Source: Bimastos eiseni
Lineage: Eukaryota; Annelida; Clitellata; Crassiclitellata; Lumbricidae
Length of the DNA: 64,000 nt
Assembly: GCA_959347315.1 (NCBI GenBank)
Contig: OY365808.1
Location: 842,975-906,974, forward strand
Direction: 5' to 3'
Shown: one piece after another, positions 14,501-28,000 of the stretch
Layout: each line of letters starts with the position of its first letter
Position numbering within the stretch: position 1 is the stretch's first letter
Notes under the pieces: model-generated
The model's database searches: none
What the model saw: only the letters and a program-made list of their open reading frames with translations
Told to the model about the DNA's origin: nothing
Program-made: the position numbers and the translations under genes

Positions 14501-16058
14501 TGTTTATCCTGGAATAAAAAAAATACATTTAGTAAAATACTGACAAGTTCGATAGTAAGTAATGTACAAGAGTCTTTGGCTGCTCTGGAAGTGTTGCTAG
14601 TTTTGACTGACAGTCAAGTCAAGCAGGCACAAAGAGACACACAGATAGGAAGAAAGGAAAACAAAGAAAGAGACAGATAGAGATGAGAAAGGTTTACCAA
14701 TATCGCAGAACTGGACATGTGGTCCATGATCGATGATTTCGTTCATTATCAGCTGTGCCAGCTTCTTGTCAACATTTCTGAGCTTTTTCAGCTGAATAGG
14801 AGTTCTGGGAGACTTGTTCTGAAAGCGACATCAAAACAATTTAGAGACTGCAAGAAATATATGCACATACGGCACACATTGCTCAAGTTTTTTTAATAAT
14901 ACCCCTACATTAATACTCGTTTAAGGACAATACAAAAGCAAATAATCGAAATTGCAAGCTGTCGATTTCTCTGGGACATATTGAAACTCTAGAAACTAGA
15001 GATTTTAGTATAGGGTCTGTGTGTTTTATCAGTGGTCGAATGGCTGCCTTAATGGAATTGTAAAAGCGAAATTCTTTCTTAGGAGTATTTCTATTTTTAA
15101 CAAATGACTCCTATGTACAGAGAACAGCAAATTTAACAGCTATTATCAATTAATGCTTTGCTGAGTATCTCAACAATGGCGCAATAGAAGTCGTCGCAAA
15201 TCTCAAGTGCAGTGGTATGTTGGTTGATGATGGAGATCAACAAAAAACAAGTTCAATCTAGAAGATCAGTCCTTTAATATAACCCCGAGGCTGAAATGGG
15301 CATGGAGTATCAGCGACTTCATTTTCTTAGCCTCAGCATATGAGGAAGGGAGGGTGTGTGGTTAGTCCTCTCTCTCGCCATAGTCTTATCTTTCCACCAA
15401 CAATGTAAGGTCAGTACACTCATCATCGCTGAGTTTTCTAGGAGCAGAGATTCAAAAACGAAATGACGTTTAACCCTGATAGGGATTTAAACGTCTCATC
15501 CCTTGACTTGATGGTCCAACATAGTAACCAATTAACTATCATGCGTGCAACTTAACAGATCCAAACCACTGAGCCAATGCAACATTTTCGGATATCCCTT
15601 TATGACTAATATTAACGTTCCCACGATTACAACGCCACTGCTGTTAATGTTCCCTTGGGCATGAGAACAGTTGACTAATGCACGGAATCCGTCAGGGCTT
15701 CGATCGTTAAGGCTGATCAATACCACTAACGAGAAAGAGAGAAAGAGGGGCCTGCCCTGTGGCTGAGAGCCACGCTCAACGTTAGGCAACACGAAAATAT
15801 CTATACTCTACAAACAACTAGATCGACTCGAAAATTGCTACTACCGACTGTATTTCGTAATATATATACATACATACATATATATATATACATATATATA
15901 TACATGCATGTGTATGAGTTGCAACGTGGGATGGACATCAGTGCCTACGAGGTAGCTAGATATGAGGCAGGGTTCAATGGATGATGGGGCTGTCCTGGAT
16001 TTTGACGACTGTATTCACCATTTGAATAATATTTCGAGAATATATTGGCATGCTGCGG

Positions 16059-16099
<41 letters not shown>

Positions 16100-18976
16100 A
16101 TCTGAAAGCATTGTTACAACCATTTCCAAAGATATCGATCGAACATTATTTAGTTCCTTTCTGTTTTACATTAGACTGTTAATGGTCTTTGTTGCAACAC
16201 GGTTTTGTTATGCAAAAATCTATAATCTACTTGGACATCTTAATGTTACACTTATGCAGCTTAACATTATGCACAATTACAGCAACTCTGTCTTCTTCCT
16301 CTGAGACTCTGACCGTCTGGAAACTGGACTGTGACCTCCGTCCGACAAACCTTTGGACAACCCCTCTGATTCGACGCAGCGCTCGTGAATAAGCTCGCCA
16401 ACCAACTCCCCAACTCGAGGTAGTTTTGCTAAGTCTCCAAATTCTCAACTCACAAAATTCCTTTGTGCACATGGGTACTTAATTAGAAGGTAATGCATTA
16501 ATTAGGTCTATCTAAATATTCAATAACTGGTAAGAGCCAGGCTGCTGCGTTTAGGGCCATCAACATACTACATATGCAGCGAGGGGAGGGGTTTCGAATT
16601 TCGGCGATTTTGCGTACATGTGCATACGATAGGGAGGGGTTCAGAAAATATGTACCTATGCAAATAAAACTGTCTAATTATGACGTCCACAATACGGAAC
16701 ATGAAAATGAGAACTGTAAACCTAATCACAGACTATATTCCTGCTTAATCATTTTTATGTAGTATTAACACTTTTTAAAATGCAAGTGTTGTTAGTGTTT
16801 TATTTCTTCATAACAGTTAACAAATTTAAGCTGTTAGATATGATGCTTGGCAAAAATAATAAAACCTCTGGTAAAACAAATGTCTCATAGATGTCTTTAG
16901 CTATTGAACCTTTACAATGGGGAGAGGGTAGAGCTCAGATGTACGCACGCATGGGGGAAGGGTCCACGAAATGTACGCGGTGCAACAGAGGGGACGAGGG
17001 GGCGTCTAAAAACCCCATTTTTTGGGTACGAAGTATATGGATAGACCCTTACGCACAAGCAAGAACCGCAGTTTTCGATTACGTGCCCAGCAGATCAATG
17101 GCTTCTACAAAATAGGCCCTAGAGATATTCCCACATTTCCCAGTGTAATGTTGCCTTGTCAGTGGAAATGCGTATAATTTTATGCTGCACTCAAAATAGT
17201 TTCGCTCGGTCATGTTAAACGAAGACTGCCAGACGTATTGGACGACAACAAGGCAAATATTAAGCGTTTAAGAAATGCATGAATTTATTTGTTTTTGTAA
17301 TTTTACGCTTTTCACAATTAAAGGGACAACGTGATAAAAAAGAATTGCGATTGTCATATTGTAAATAAAAAAATCCGATTTTCGTTTTCAAAACATAATA
17401 TAATTAGAATTCCAATTCTTGTTACACAAGCTGACTTCTAAAAATACCCAGTTTTGTCCGAGTAATGTCGAGTACTACGATACTCACCCCAGTCGAGTAT
17501 CCAAGCCGAATTTCGGTTCATCCCTACAATGAAGTACTTTTGACTTAAAAAAGAACATAGCAGAGTTAGACCTCTCTGTATCCTGGTTGCTGATGCAATG
17601 AAGGCTGCGAGTGTTTCCGTGGCAACAGCTGAGGACTTCTCTTCGGCGACACATTCGGGGTGCTGAAGCCAGAGGTCGACAGAGGGCGATGGGTTGCCCT
17701 TGGTAACGTGTTGCTCTTGTGGGTGAGGGTGTCTAGGCGCCTTACCCGAGGTAGAGAACCCGACTGGCACAGAGCTACAGAAATACATGTATACATGTAT
17801 ATATGCAAATGATAATAAAAAATCAAATGCTGGCACACGCACTCACCTACACATATACAGACACCTACAGACGCACAGAGACACGCACACACCTATTATA
17901 CACCCCACATAAACACACCAACACATCGTATAATTGGTCATAATGATAACGTATATATATATATATTTATATACTGGTAGAAATTTAATATTAAAATATT
18001 TCACACTGTTGTAGCAAGGTTTACTACTGGACATTCTATGCTCAAGATTCGATATATATATATATATATATATAGTACTACATACTACCATACTACACCG
18101 GCAGGCGCTCCATACAAATCAGATGTACATGTATATCGCTTATAATATATATATATATATACACAGTACTACACCGGCAGCCGCTGTCATATGAGTAGGA
18201 TTATATACTGCTTACTGTATACATATATACATACATATATAATATTACATACTACAAAGGCGGCCGTTGCCATATGAATCGGATATATTGCTTATTTTGT
18301 GTCCAATGTCATACGTCCTCATCTCAGTCAGCATGACGTTGTATATAAGAGGAAAGCCATCCAGTCAATCGCATTGGGTCATTGGCTGTGTGTCGGTCAC
18401 AATTCCTTTGATGCAGCAGCTGCGCTATGGATGACCGCCTGGTCATCTCTCTCTCTCTCTGTCTGTCTGTCGCTCTGTATGTCTCCCATCAGCCACTGCT
18501 GCTGACCCCCATTCCGATTCCGGGACCAAGAAACAGGATCCGTGGCCGAGGGCGTCAGATGTCGCAAACAGCTGATAGCAATGCATAATATTACACACAC
18601 GACAAGCGATGGATATCGAGAACATCATAATATCACAAACGTCAATCTTTGGATGACAGGAAATAATCATATTTTATGCAGTATTAGATAAATATATCAG
18701 GATTAAAAAAGAAATCGATGAATATTTATCATTTATTTTCATATAATCATCAGATACGGGTCGTTTTTCCCCGGGCACAGCGCTCACAATACATGCACGT
18801 ATACATACAGGGTTAAACTCGATCCGGGGTTCACCCCTTTACCTCAGAGGAAAGACAACCGAAATGTTTGATTAATTGACTTAGGATGACTCTACATTGA
18901 ACAGTTTGCCAACACTAAAACAGCAACACTCTGGGAAGCACCCCAGTCCATTCAATAACGCACACAATTCAACTGC

Positions 18977-19035
<59 letters not shown>

Positions 19036-22000
19036 GACCTACATGTAAATGCGTCCGAAGTCATAAAACGCCGTGAAAATGAATCATTACATACCCAGGA
19101 CAAGCGACTGATATTTTCGCCACCAAATAGAAAATCCAGACAGTTGTGTCGCACGGCGCATTCGCAGCCTTTGTACGCGTTTATATAAATCCTCGGAGTT
19201 ATTCAAAAAAATATTTTTAATAAACAGAAAGCAACAATGGGGAAGCAATTCTCCAGTGCAACGACCTCTCTCTGTCTCTGTCTGTCTGTCTGTCTGTCTG
19301 CGTCTGTCTGTCACTCTGTAATTTCATGTTCTCCGTTCAGCTATGTGTTGAGTCGTGAGCGCCTCTGATTCGAGTATCGCTATGATGCGCTCCATTACAT
19401 TAATTGGTAGAGGCTTAAGACAGGTCACTGCTTCTATATACAGAGTCCCAGTTGCTATAAGATTGTGAAGCGTCGTTGCTACGTCATGTGTTGGGTTACA
19501 GCGCTGTATAAATTGACGTTTTCATCATCACCTTTTACGCTACGTCAAGTCAGAAAGGACCAACCATTGTCGATACATTAAGCTTCTTACGGCCTGTCCC
19601 AAGCACTTACGCCAACAGAGAAATTCCCAATGACGTCTTATACAAACGCTCTTTAAAAATCTCTCCATCGAAGCGTGTGTTACGACGTCCCAAAGATACG
19701 CCACCCACAAGGTTTCAGGATAAACCGTCGTCTGCCAGAGTTAGATGAATCCCTGCGGCGTCCTCAATAGTGGCACGGTCCTTGAACACGGTCAGTACTA
19801 CATCAAAGCCTAGGACGACGTCGTTGGAGTAGAGATATCGCATCTGTCTGTCTGTCTCTCTTTCTCTCTCCCCCTCTCTCTGTCTGTCTCTCTTCTCCAA
19901 TGGAGATGTCTTAATAATGCTGCCAAAGCAAAGACGTGGGTATCAGTCTTAACGGCATATTAGCGTCATATAAATAGGCCTATATGCTGCGTCTATGGTT
20001 CTAGGCGTTGGTTGAGTCCGATCCTGATGCAGCTTAGAAGCCATATGAAACGCTTTCTGAAGCTCACTCCATGAGACAATATTGACAGCACTGCAGTGCT
20101 GACCACTTCTCTTATGCAAACAGCTTTCCATGGTTACCATAGATCAACATCTAGGCCAGATTACTTATGATAAATGTTCCAACTGAGCCGTCTGCTCGCA
20201 TCTCATAGGAATAATAATAATAAAATAATAATGATTATAACAATAATAAACATAAAAATAATAATGACTATTGCAATAATAATAAGTTAATAATAATAAT
20301 ACGAATACTAATAATAGTAATTATAATAATGGAAGCAGTTAAAGTAGTATACAGTAGTAGTAATAACAATAAAATAATTGAAATGATAATAATAATATTA
20401 TAATAATACTATTAATACTACTACTAATAATAATAATCATCATTATCATCATCAGTGTTGACGTCAGAGGCCAGCCATTTAATGGGGGGAGAATGAATAA
20501 ATGACGATCATCTTTGTCAGGGATGGCCAACCTTTTTATTATGAGGGCCATTTTAGATTCGAGTAAACATGATGCGGGCCGCACTATTGAATCGCAGCCC
20601 AGGAAGCACCAAAATATACAAAATTTCTCACTTCTAATATTAATGAGTATACCAGGAAAGGAAATTTGAATCTTGATTTTAAAGCATATTGTAATTATAG
20701 TTTACATTTTGTATAATGTAAGGCTGAATATGGGGGTAATAGGCTAATTTTATAGTAGCTATTTATTTTTGTAATCATTTGTGCATAAACAAGCATTCCA
20801 TTACTAAACAACTTTTACTACAATTGTTCTCAAGTTTAACTTTACTAGAACAACAAATAACCACTTCTTAAAAATTAACATTATTAAAGTAAATTTATGG
20901 TAAACAATTTGATTTCAAAATGTCATTATGCTACTTTAGTAGAGTAGTAGATCGTGACTAGAATGCCAACTATACTTTAATTTTGTTCCGTTGAAAGTGC
21001 ATTTTAATCTAGTTCATGATTTTGTAATAAACCTTTTTATGCAAATAGAATCATTGAAACTGTTGCAACAGTAGACTATTAAAACAGTTCAGTGCGAAAT
21101 TTGAGCTTGTTTGCCAGAAGACAACTCTTCTATATTAGCATCAAATGCAGACACTGTAATGCGCAAGATGTCGTGCAAATGATTGTCAGTAAGTCTTGCC
21201 CTGTGGACCGACTTATTACACTTCATTCTGGAAAACGTCTGCTCACATATGAATGTACTTCCAAACAAACTCATCAGCTTCAATGCATTCTTCCGCAATA
21301 CTGGATACTTGGCTGGAGTTAAGAGAGTGTAAAATTCAATTAAATTCCCTTCCAGAAATTTGACTGCAGCTTAATAAGCTCCATCTGACAATCTGTTGGC
21401 ACATCTTCAACGTTCACGAGATAAGGACTTCCAAAGATACGAATTGCCATTTCATAGGAACGGAAGTCTGTGAATCGCCTCTCAAATTCCTGCAGTAGAT
21501 TAGCTACCAATTTCTCATATCGTTCATATTGAAATGAGATGTCTTCGCATAACTTGCATTCTTGCATGTTGGAAAGTGGTCCAGTTTATGTTGATGTAAA
21601 TGTGTCATAAAAATACGGAGTTTGACCTCAAAAGCCTTCACAGCTTCAAACAAAGTGTGTACAAGCTGGTTGGAACCTTGAAGTTTGGTGTTGAGCTGAT
21701 TAAGGTGTAACATCATGTCCGTCAGAAAAGCCAAATCCTGCATCCAACTATTATTTTCTAACTGAGGAACAGGTGAATCTTTTTCGTTCATGAAATGTCC
21801 TATCTCGTTGCGCAAAGCGTGGAAGTTTTCAAGAACAATGCCCCGACTTAACCAGCGCACTTTCGTGTGGTATGGCAGATCATTAAACTCTGCATCAGCT
21901 TCTTCTAAAAAGGACTTAAACTGGCGATGTTTGAGAGAACGTGCACGGATAAAGTTTACTGTCTTCACTACCACGGGCATAACATGCCGCAACTGCAATG

Positions 22001-25000
22001 CTTTGCTGCACAAAGCTTCCTGGTGAATTATGCAGTGGTAGGTGAGCGGCTGTTCATTAAACTCTGCACAGTGTTTCTTTACAAGCCCAGCAAGGCCTGT
22101 TTTATTCCCACACATGGCTGGATCCCCATCAGTGGTAACAGCAGAAAGATTTTCCCATGACAGCTGTAGTTTCTCAAGAATTTTCTTAAGTTCATCAAAT
22201 ACGTCGCTACCTTTTGTCGTGTCATGCATGCTGCAAAGGTCAGCAAGATCTTCAGTAATGTGAAAATTTTCATCCACCCCACGGATGAAAACCAGCAGTT
22301 GTGCTATATTCGATACATCGGTACTCTCGTCAAGAGCAACAGAATACCAGATAAACTTTTGTGAGGCACATTGAAGCTGCTGAAGTAGATTGGTGGAGAT
22401 GTCTTCAACTCGCCGAGTGATAGTTTGTTTTGACAAACTAACTGGTGAACTGTTCTTTCTTCTCGGGGCAAACGTGACCAACAACTGTCAGCATACAACT
22501 CTTGACAAATTCCCCATCCGTGAAAGGTTTTCTATGCTTTGCAATAGCAACTGCTACTTCATAGCTTGCTCTCACGGCTGCTTTTGATTGTTTTGAACTT
22601 TTTTTAAAAATATTCTGCTGCTTGGCAAGGTTGGTTTTAAGAGCCGAAATTTTTTCCTCCCTTATTCTGCCTTCAAATTTAGATAAACTTTCTCTGTGAC
22701 GAGTTTCATAATGTCTCTTCAGATTATAGTCTTTCATGACCGCAATTTTGTCATTACAAACCAAACATAAAGCAGCGCCAAATTGTTCCACAAAAAATAC
22801 TCCAGTTCCCATCTCTCCTAAAAAATTCTACCTTCAGCATCAATTGGTCGGAATCTTTTCTTTTCGTTTTTAGACATTGTTTTAATTATTAATTATTTTT
22901 ATCTTTTTTTTAACTTTATTGATTTTATATAAAATAAACAACACGGTATTTTCGTGTTGGTTTTTTCGGAAACTGTATAGCGTTGATAACCGGAAATAGT
23001 ATTGAAAATCAATCAAAAATAAAAGGAGATTAAAAATAATTAAATTTATATTGCGCTGTAGTTTAAATTTTGAACGTTGAACTTTCAATTAAGTTTAATT
23101 TTTTTTATTTCATAAAATGTTTAAAGATTTTACATGAAATTTTAAACATTTTTATAAAGCTGAGCGGGCCGCCAATTGGCAGCCCGTGGGCCGCAAGCGG
23201 CCCGCGGGTTGGCCACCCCTGATCTACGTAATATTGTCGTTGGCCATTTTGTGAAATCCGTTGTTTACCTTATTAACGTCAGTCCATTTTGACCACACAC
23301 ATCTGTTAATTCCTCATTAATGCTTTTAATAAAATGCAGTTTTGGTCTTTCTGTTACTTTTTTAAAAATCCACTACTTTTTTAAATACCTAATATTTTTT
23401 GACGATGATTAGTTCTCTGCTATAAAGGCAAGTCCATTGGTTTTGCGCCACCGAGGGATGAGCTGAGTGAGGTGGTTTGCAGTGGTTTCACGTTGCTTTC
23501 CTCACAGACAATTATGGGTGAGCAACTTGTCGAAGGTTGCTACGCAGTGACTCGGGGTGGGTTCGAACCTGCAATCCTCTGGACGCAAGGCAGCGAACAT
23601 CCCACTACGCCACCACGACCCAATTTAATATTTTTATCATACCCATCACTCTGATAGTTAGTGTCAGGAACTGATGATGATGAAATTATATCTTTATTCT
23701 TTTATTATGAATTCCTGATTAGTCAATATTTTTTACTAAGCAGGAATTCATATTAAAAGAATAAAGACTTAACTTCATCATCATCAGTTCCTGACACTAA
23801 CACTCTGATGAGTATGAGCAATTGCCAACAATGAAGAAATCCACATTGCCCTCTGTCATTTGTGAAGTCCATTGCTCCACTTAGAGTCAGTCAAAGACTC
23901 CAAATGCTGTTGTGTCCTTTATCTTGTCTATCCAACGTTTAGTCTTCATCTGCCTTTGTTTCCGTTTCCTTCAAATCATTGAATTTTATTCAAAGCCTCC
24001 TAATAAGGAAGAATTATATGGAAGTAATATAAGATTGAGTCCTACAAACTCGATGGTAATGAATGAATGACATCTATTTTCATTACTTCTATTGATTAAT
24101 ATAATGGCCTAGTGAATTCAGTTTCTTCTGAAGGGACTGCTAATAAATTAATGAATAATTCGCCTAAGCAGTTCACTGGAAACAAATGTTATCATTTGCT
24201 AGAAATTAGGTGTTGTTAGGACAAATCTGGTCAGCATTCTGTGAACAATAGCCTTGTTGCTAGGTTAATAATCCAAAGCCATCCTCCAGGACCTATATCA
24301 TGACTTTTTGAATTTTAGATGAAAAAGGACCAACTTTCTAATTTATTCATCAATACAGTAATAACGAAAATTTAAAATTTGATTAGAAATGTGTCTAACA
24401 ATTTATGCAAATTTATATATGAAAGGTAGACGCTTCTTTTAGAATTGAAAGACATAAGGACGCAGATAGCACAGACAATAAATAGCCAGAAATGTTTTGA
24501 CTACAAATATATATTTTATCAAGTTCCTGATGGTCTATTTTTTCCCCTAAGATATCAGAAGTTTACAACGTAATAGACTAGCAAATGATTTCCCCATTTC
24601 TTGAGTTTCCATGGTCTAGCTATAAATCTATTATTTAAAATTCCATAAATTTTTATAAAAACACATGCTTTCCAGGTCTTACATGTTTAAAGTCTAATTT
24701 TATTACTTTTGAGATATGCAATTGTATGATTAAATTTCATATGCTAACAAAATCCTTATCATCAAACATTGCATATTCCTAACCAGCCATTCAAGCCAAA
24801 CCAAATTTTCTTCAACTTCCAATTCCCAATAAACTTCAATCTTGCGAGGCAATACAATAGATTAGAAACTCATCAGAAATTTGGTGTCCGATCAAATCAA
24901 GGAGCAAACCCAACTATAGCACTGAGAAAAGAGTCACAGAGAACCAAATACAGGTCATCCTGATCAGATTTTTATATTATATAACATCTCCCTTCTGCAA

Positions 25001-28000
25001 TCTGCACTAGGAACCAAATGCAGTCTGTGAAATTCTTTTGGACAAAATAATTAGTCCTGCTTCCTCAAGAACTAATTAAATAAGTCCATTGACCGCAAAT
25101 ACAATAATTCATCTCTCACACAGAGATTAGTTTTGTGTCGTGTGATTTATTGACCTCTCATACATTATGTTGACTCTGAGATTTCGCTTTCGCTTTTCTT
25201 TACTCTCATCTTAAATTCTAATTAGATTTCATGAAGTTATGATCGCATCTTTCAAACATCTGGCATTAAACCTTTGACACTGCAATTTCATAAAAGACAT
25301 AAAAGCAATGGACATTTAATATCTTATAGAATATTTGATATGGGGCCTAACATTCTGACATCCAGGCAATGACATCATGCTTTGACAAAATGGAGGCATT
25401 TCCCAACAAATATCTGACATCAAACATATTGAACAAGAAATTCATTCACAATTTGGCATTTGTTCATAATTTGCTCATTTTTACTGTCCACTGTTTTGCA
25501 AATTGACATAATTCTAGTTCGCAATGACATTCAACAGTGTAGGCATATAGTTAGAAAGCACATCTGATTTGATTTGCTCTTCGAGTAGCACTATATAAAT
25601 ATATCAACTAGGATTACAAAATGTCCGGCAGAAAACTGGGAACTAGCATTAGCAGAGACGAATGCGTTGAGGTTTGCCTACAATTTTCACAACGCCATCT
25701 TCCTCAACTTCACCTCCAGGGATTCTTATATCACATCGAATGGACCAAAAATCCTGACTATTGCAAACTTGATTTCATATAGCGTTGGTGTTTAGCTAGT
25801 AGTAGTTGTGTGAGTTTAACAACACTGTCTGATGACAAAGACCAATATCATCGCCCTACTCCTTTATCCAGGCTTGTGGGTGGTACTGTCAGAGCGCCAA
25901 CCGTGGTGTTCCGCGACGTGACAAATGTAGGAGATTCCCATGACATTGCACTTCAATCGTAATGGCCGTTGGTGACTGACATAACCATTAAAGAAGAGTT
26001 ACTGTTGTACCTCGGTGGGTGACTCTAATATCGATCGAGGCTTAGAACGCAGAAACAGAAGCTAAGCGAACGGCGGTAAAACCACGGTAACAACTGAATC
26101 AATGTAATGTCAAGCAGGCATAAGGTCGCACCAATATGATATGGAAATCTCTTCGGGGAATTCAGTACAGCTTGGTTGGTGGTCTGAATAAGTCCCAACT
26201 CAATATTAAACAGGCGGCCGTTGGAAAGCACTGAACTTGTGAACATGTTTTGGTATTCAACAGCCGAAGCAAGATAATTTTCCCCTAGGAAATTAAAAGG
26301 CTGTCAAAAAATACATAAATCTCAATCTTCGGATCTAACCAACCATAATTGCTATACACATGTATGTACATAAATCCAATCTATATAAATAAAGAGAAAA
26401 TTCTGTCTGTGTGTCTCTCTGTCCGGCGATGCACTTGCACAGTTTTAGGGCTATTCACTCGACGCCCTCGTGAATCCCGCGGACGGCGACTTCCAGGTCT
26501 TCAAGGCCAAAAACCTGTCTCAGGACACCCCCAGGAAAGTTTCCTTTTCAACCGCCAGGAGCGTGTCGATCTGTCTGCCACACCTCTTCTTCTTTTGCGA
26601 ATGGACGGTCTGGGAGATATCGTACAGGTAGCAGGTATACAGTTGGCAATCATTTGCACAGTCGGTCAAGTGGGTATGTACTTTGTACGCATCAGTGTCT
26701 ATACACAATTCCGTTTATGCATTTGCACACTTTTACAGCTATTCACTCGAAACCTTCGCCTTATGTTAACACACACAAACGTAAACTCATTCACATCGTG
26801 AACATCCCCAAATCAAGTATGCGGCAATGAGTTTTCATAAATGCTCACATAATATCTAACCGCTAAAATTACATAAATATAAATAATTACAGAATGTATG
26901 CAGACAATGGAGACTTTGTATTTAGTGATACTGAGTATAACTAGAATAATAAGAATTTAAGAAACCTTGGTTTATCATAAATCCACCAGTAACGCTCACT
27001 TTAAATTGAAAATGAGAATAAGGGCAATCAATAGAAACCATGGCCTATCATTAATCCACCAGCAATATCCAGTAGCGTTCACTTTATATGAGAATTTAGT
27101 TGGATGAATGTAAGAGAGCGTGAAGCAATGGCTTACCTAATACGTCGAGTCTGTCTCGGGCCATTAAAAGATTCGTCTGCATCTTCTGTTGAAGGCATCT
27201 GGCTCGATCCCACAGGTCACCTGATAAAGCATCAAAGCAAACGAAGAACGATTGAATGCACCCGAAATCTCACAACGGGACAAATTACGATGGCACGGTC
27301 CAGTGGAAGGGAACGAGGGCGATCAATCCATCCAGAGGGTTCCCGATCGGTCGCTATAGGAAACCAGGAACTAACCCTCAGATCTTCATCAGTAACAATC
27401 TTTATACACGTCATTCCTCTGCCGTGGTTTTAATTATATGAAAAGACGATTAATCTAATTGGAGATGCTTATCGCTATTCGAAGCCGAACACTTTCGTGT
27501 CGTAATAAACCAAAGAGATATTCATTTCTCGAAGGGAGACACTCAACGCTTGTCAAAGGGGGAAATGGGTAGGAAGAAGGTTGATTCTGTGGAAAGGAAG
27601 GCACATGCATTATATATAATGAGACATTTATCTCCCATAAAGATGTTCCTATCATCCGAAATTTGAATATTTTCTGAGATCTTCTGAGAAATGGCCAAAT
27701 GAGACATACAGTTGTATATACAGGTACGTGCTATAAAGAGACATTTACTGTCACGAAGAAGTGTACAAGTCTTATTATGGATTATTCTTTATTTTAAACA
27801 TAAATTCATTCCAGATTTGATCAAGAGTTTAACGACATCTTATAGCTACAAAGGACACTGAGAGAGGAAAACATTATTTTGGCAGAATACAATTACATGG
27901 CATTTAAAAATATCCATGTTTTATCATTGCTAAAGTCCTTTAACACTTTAATGACAATGAGAGTGTACTAAAAGTAAATTGGAAACCAAGTGCAGCTTGA

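Noticed and set aside
23540..23621. Possible tRNA gene with perfect B box
   Set aside because: The body continues into a SINE and the acceptor stem does not pair.
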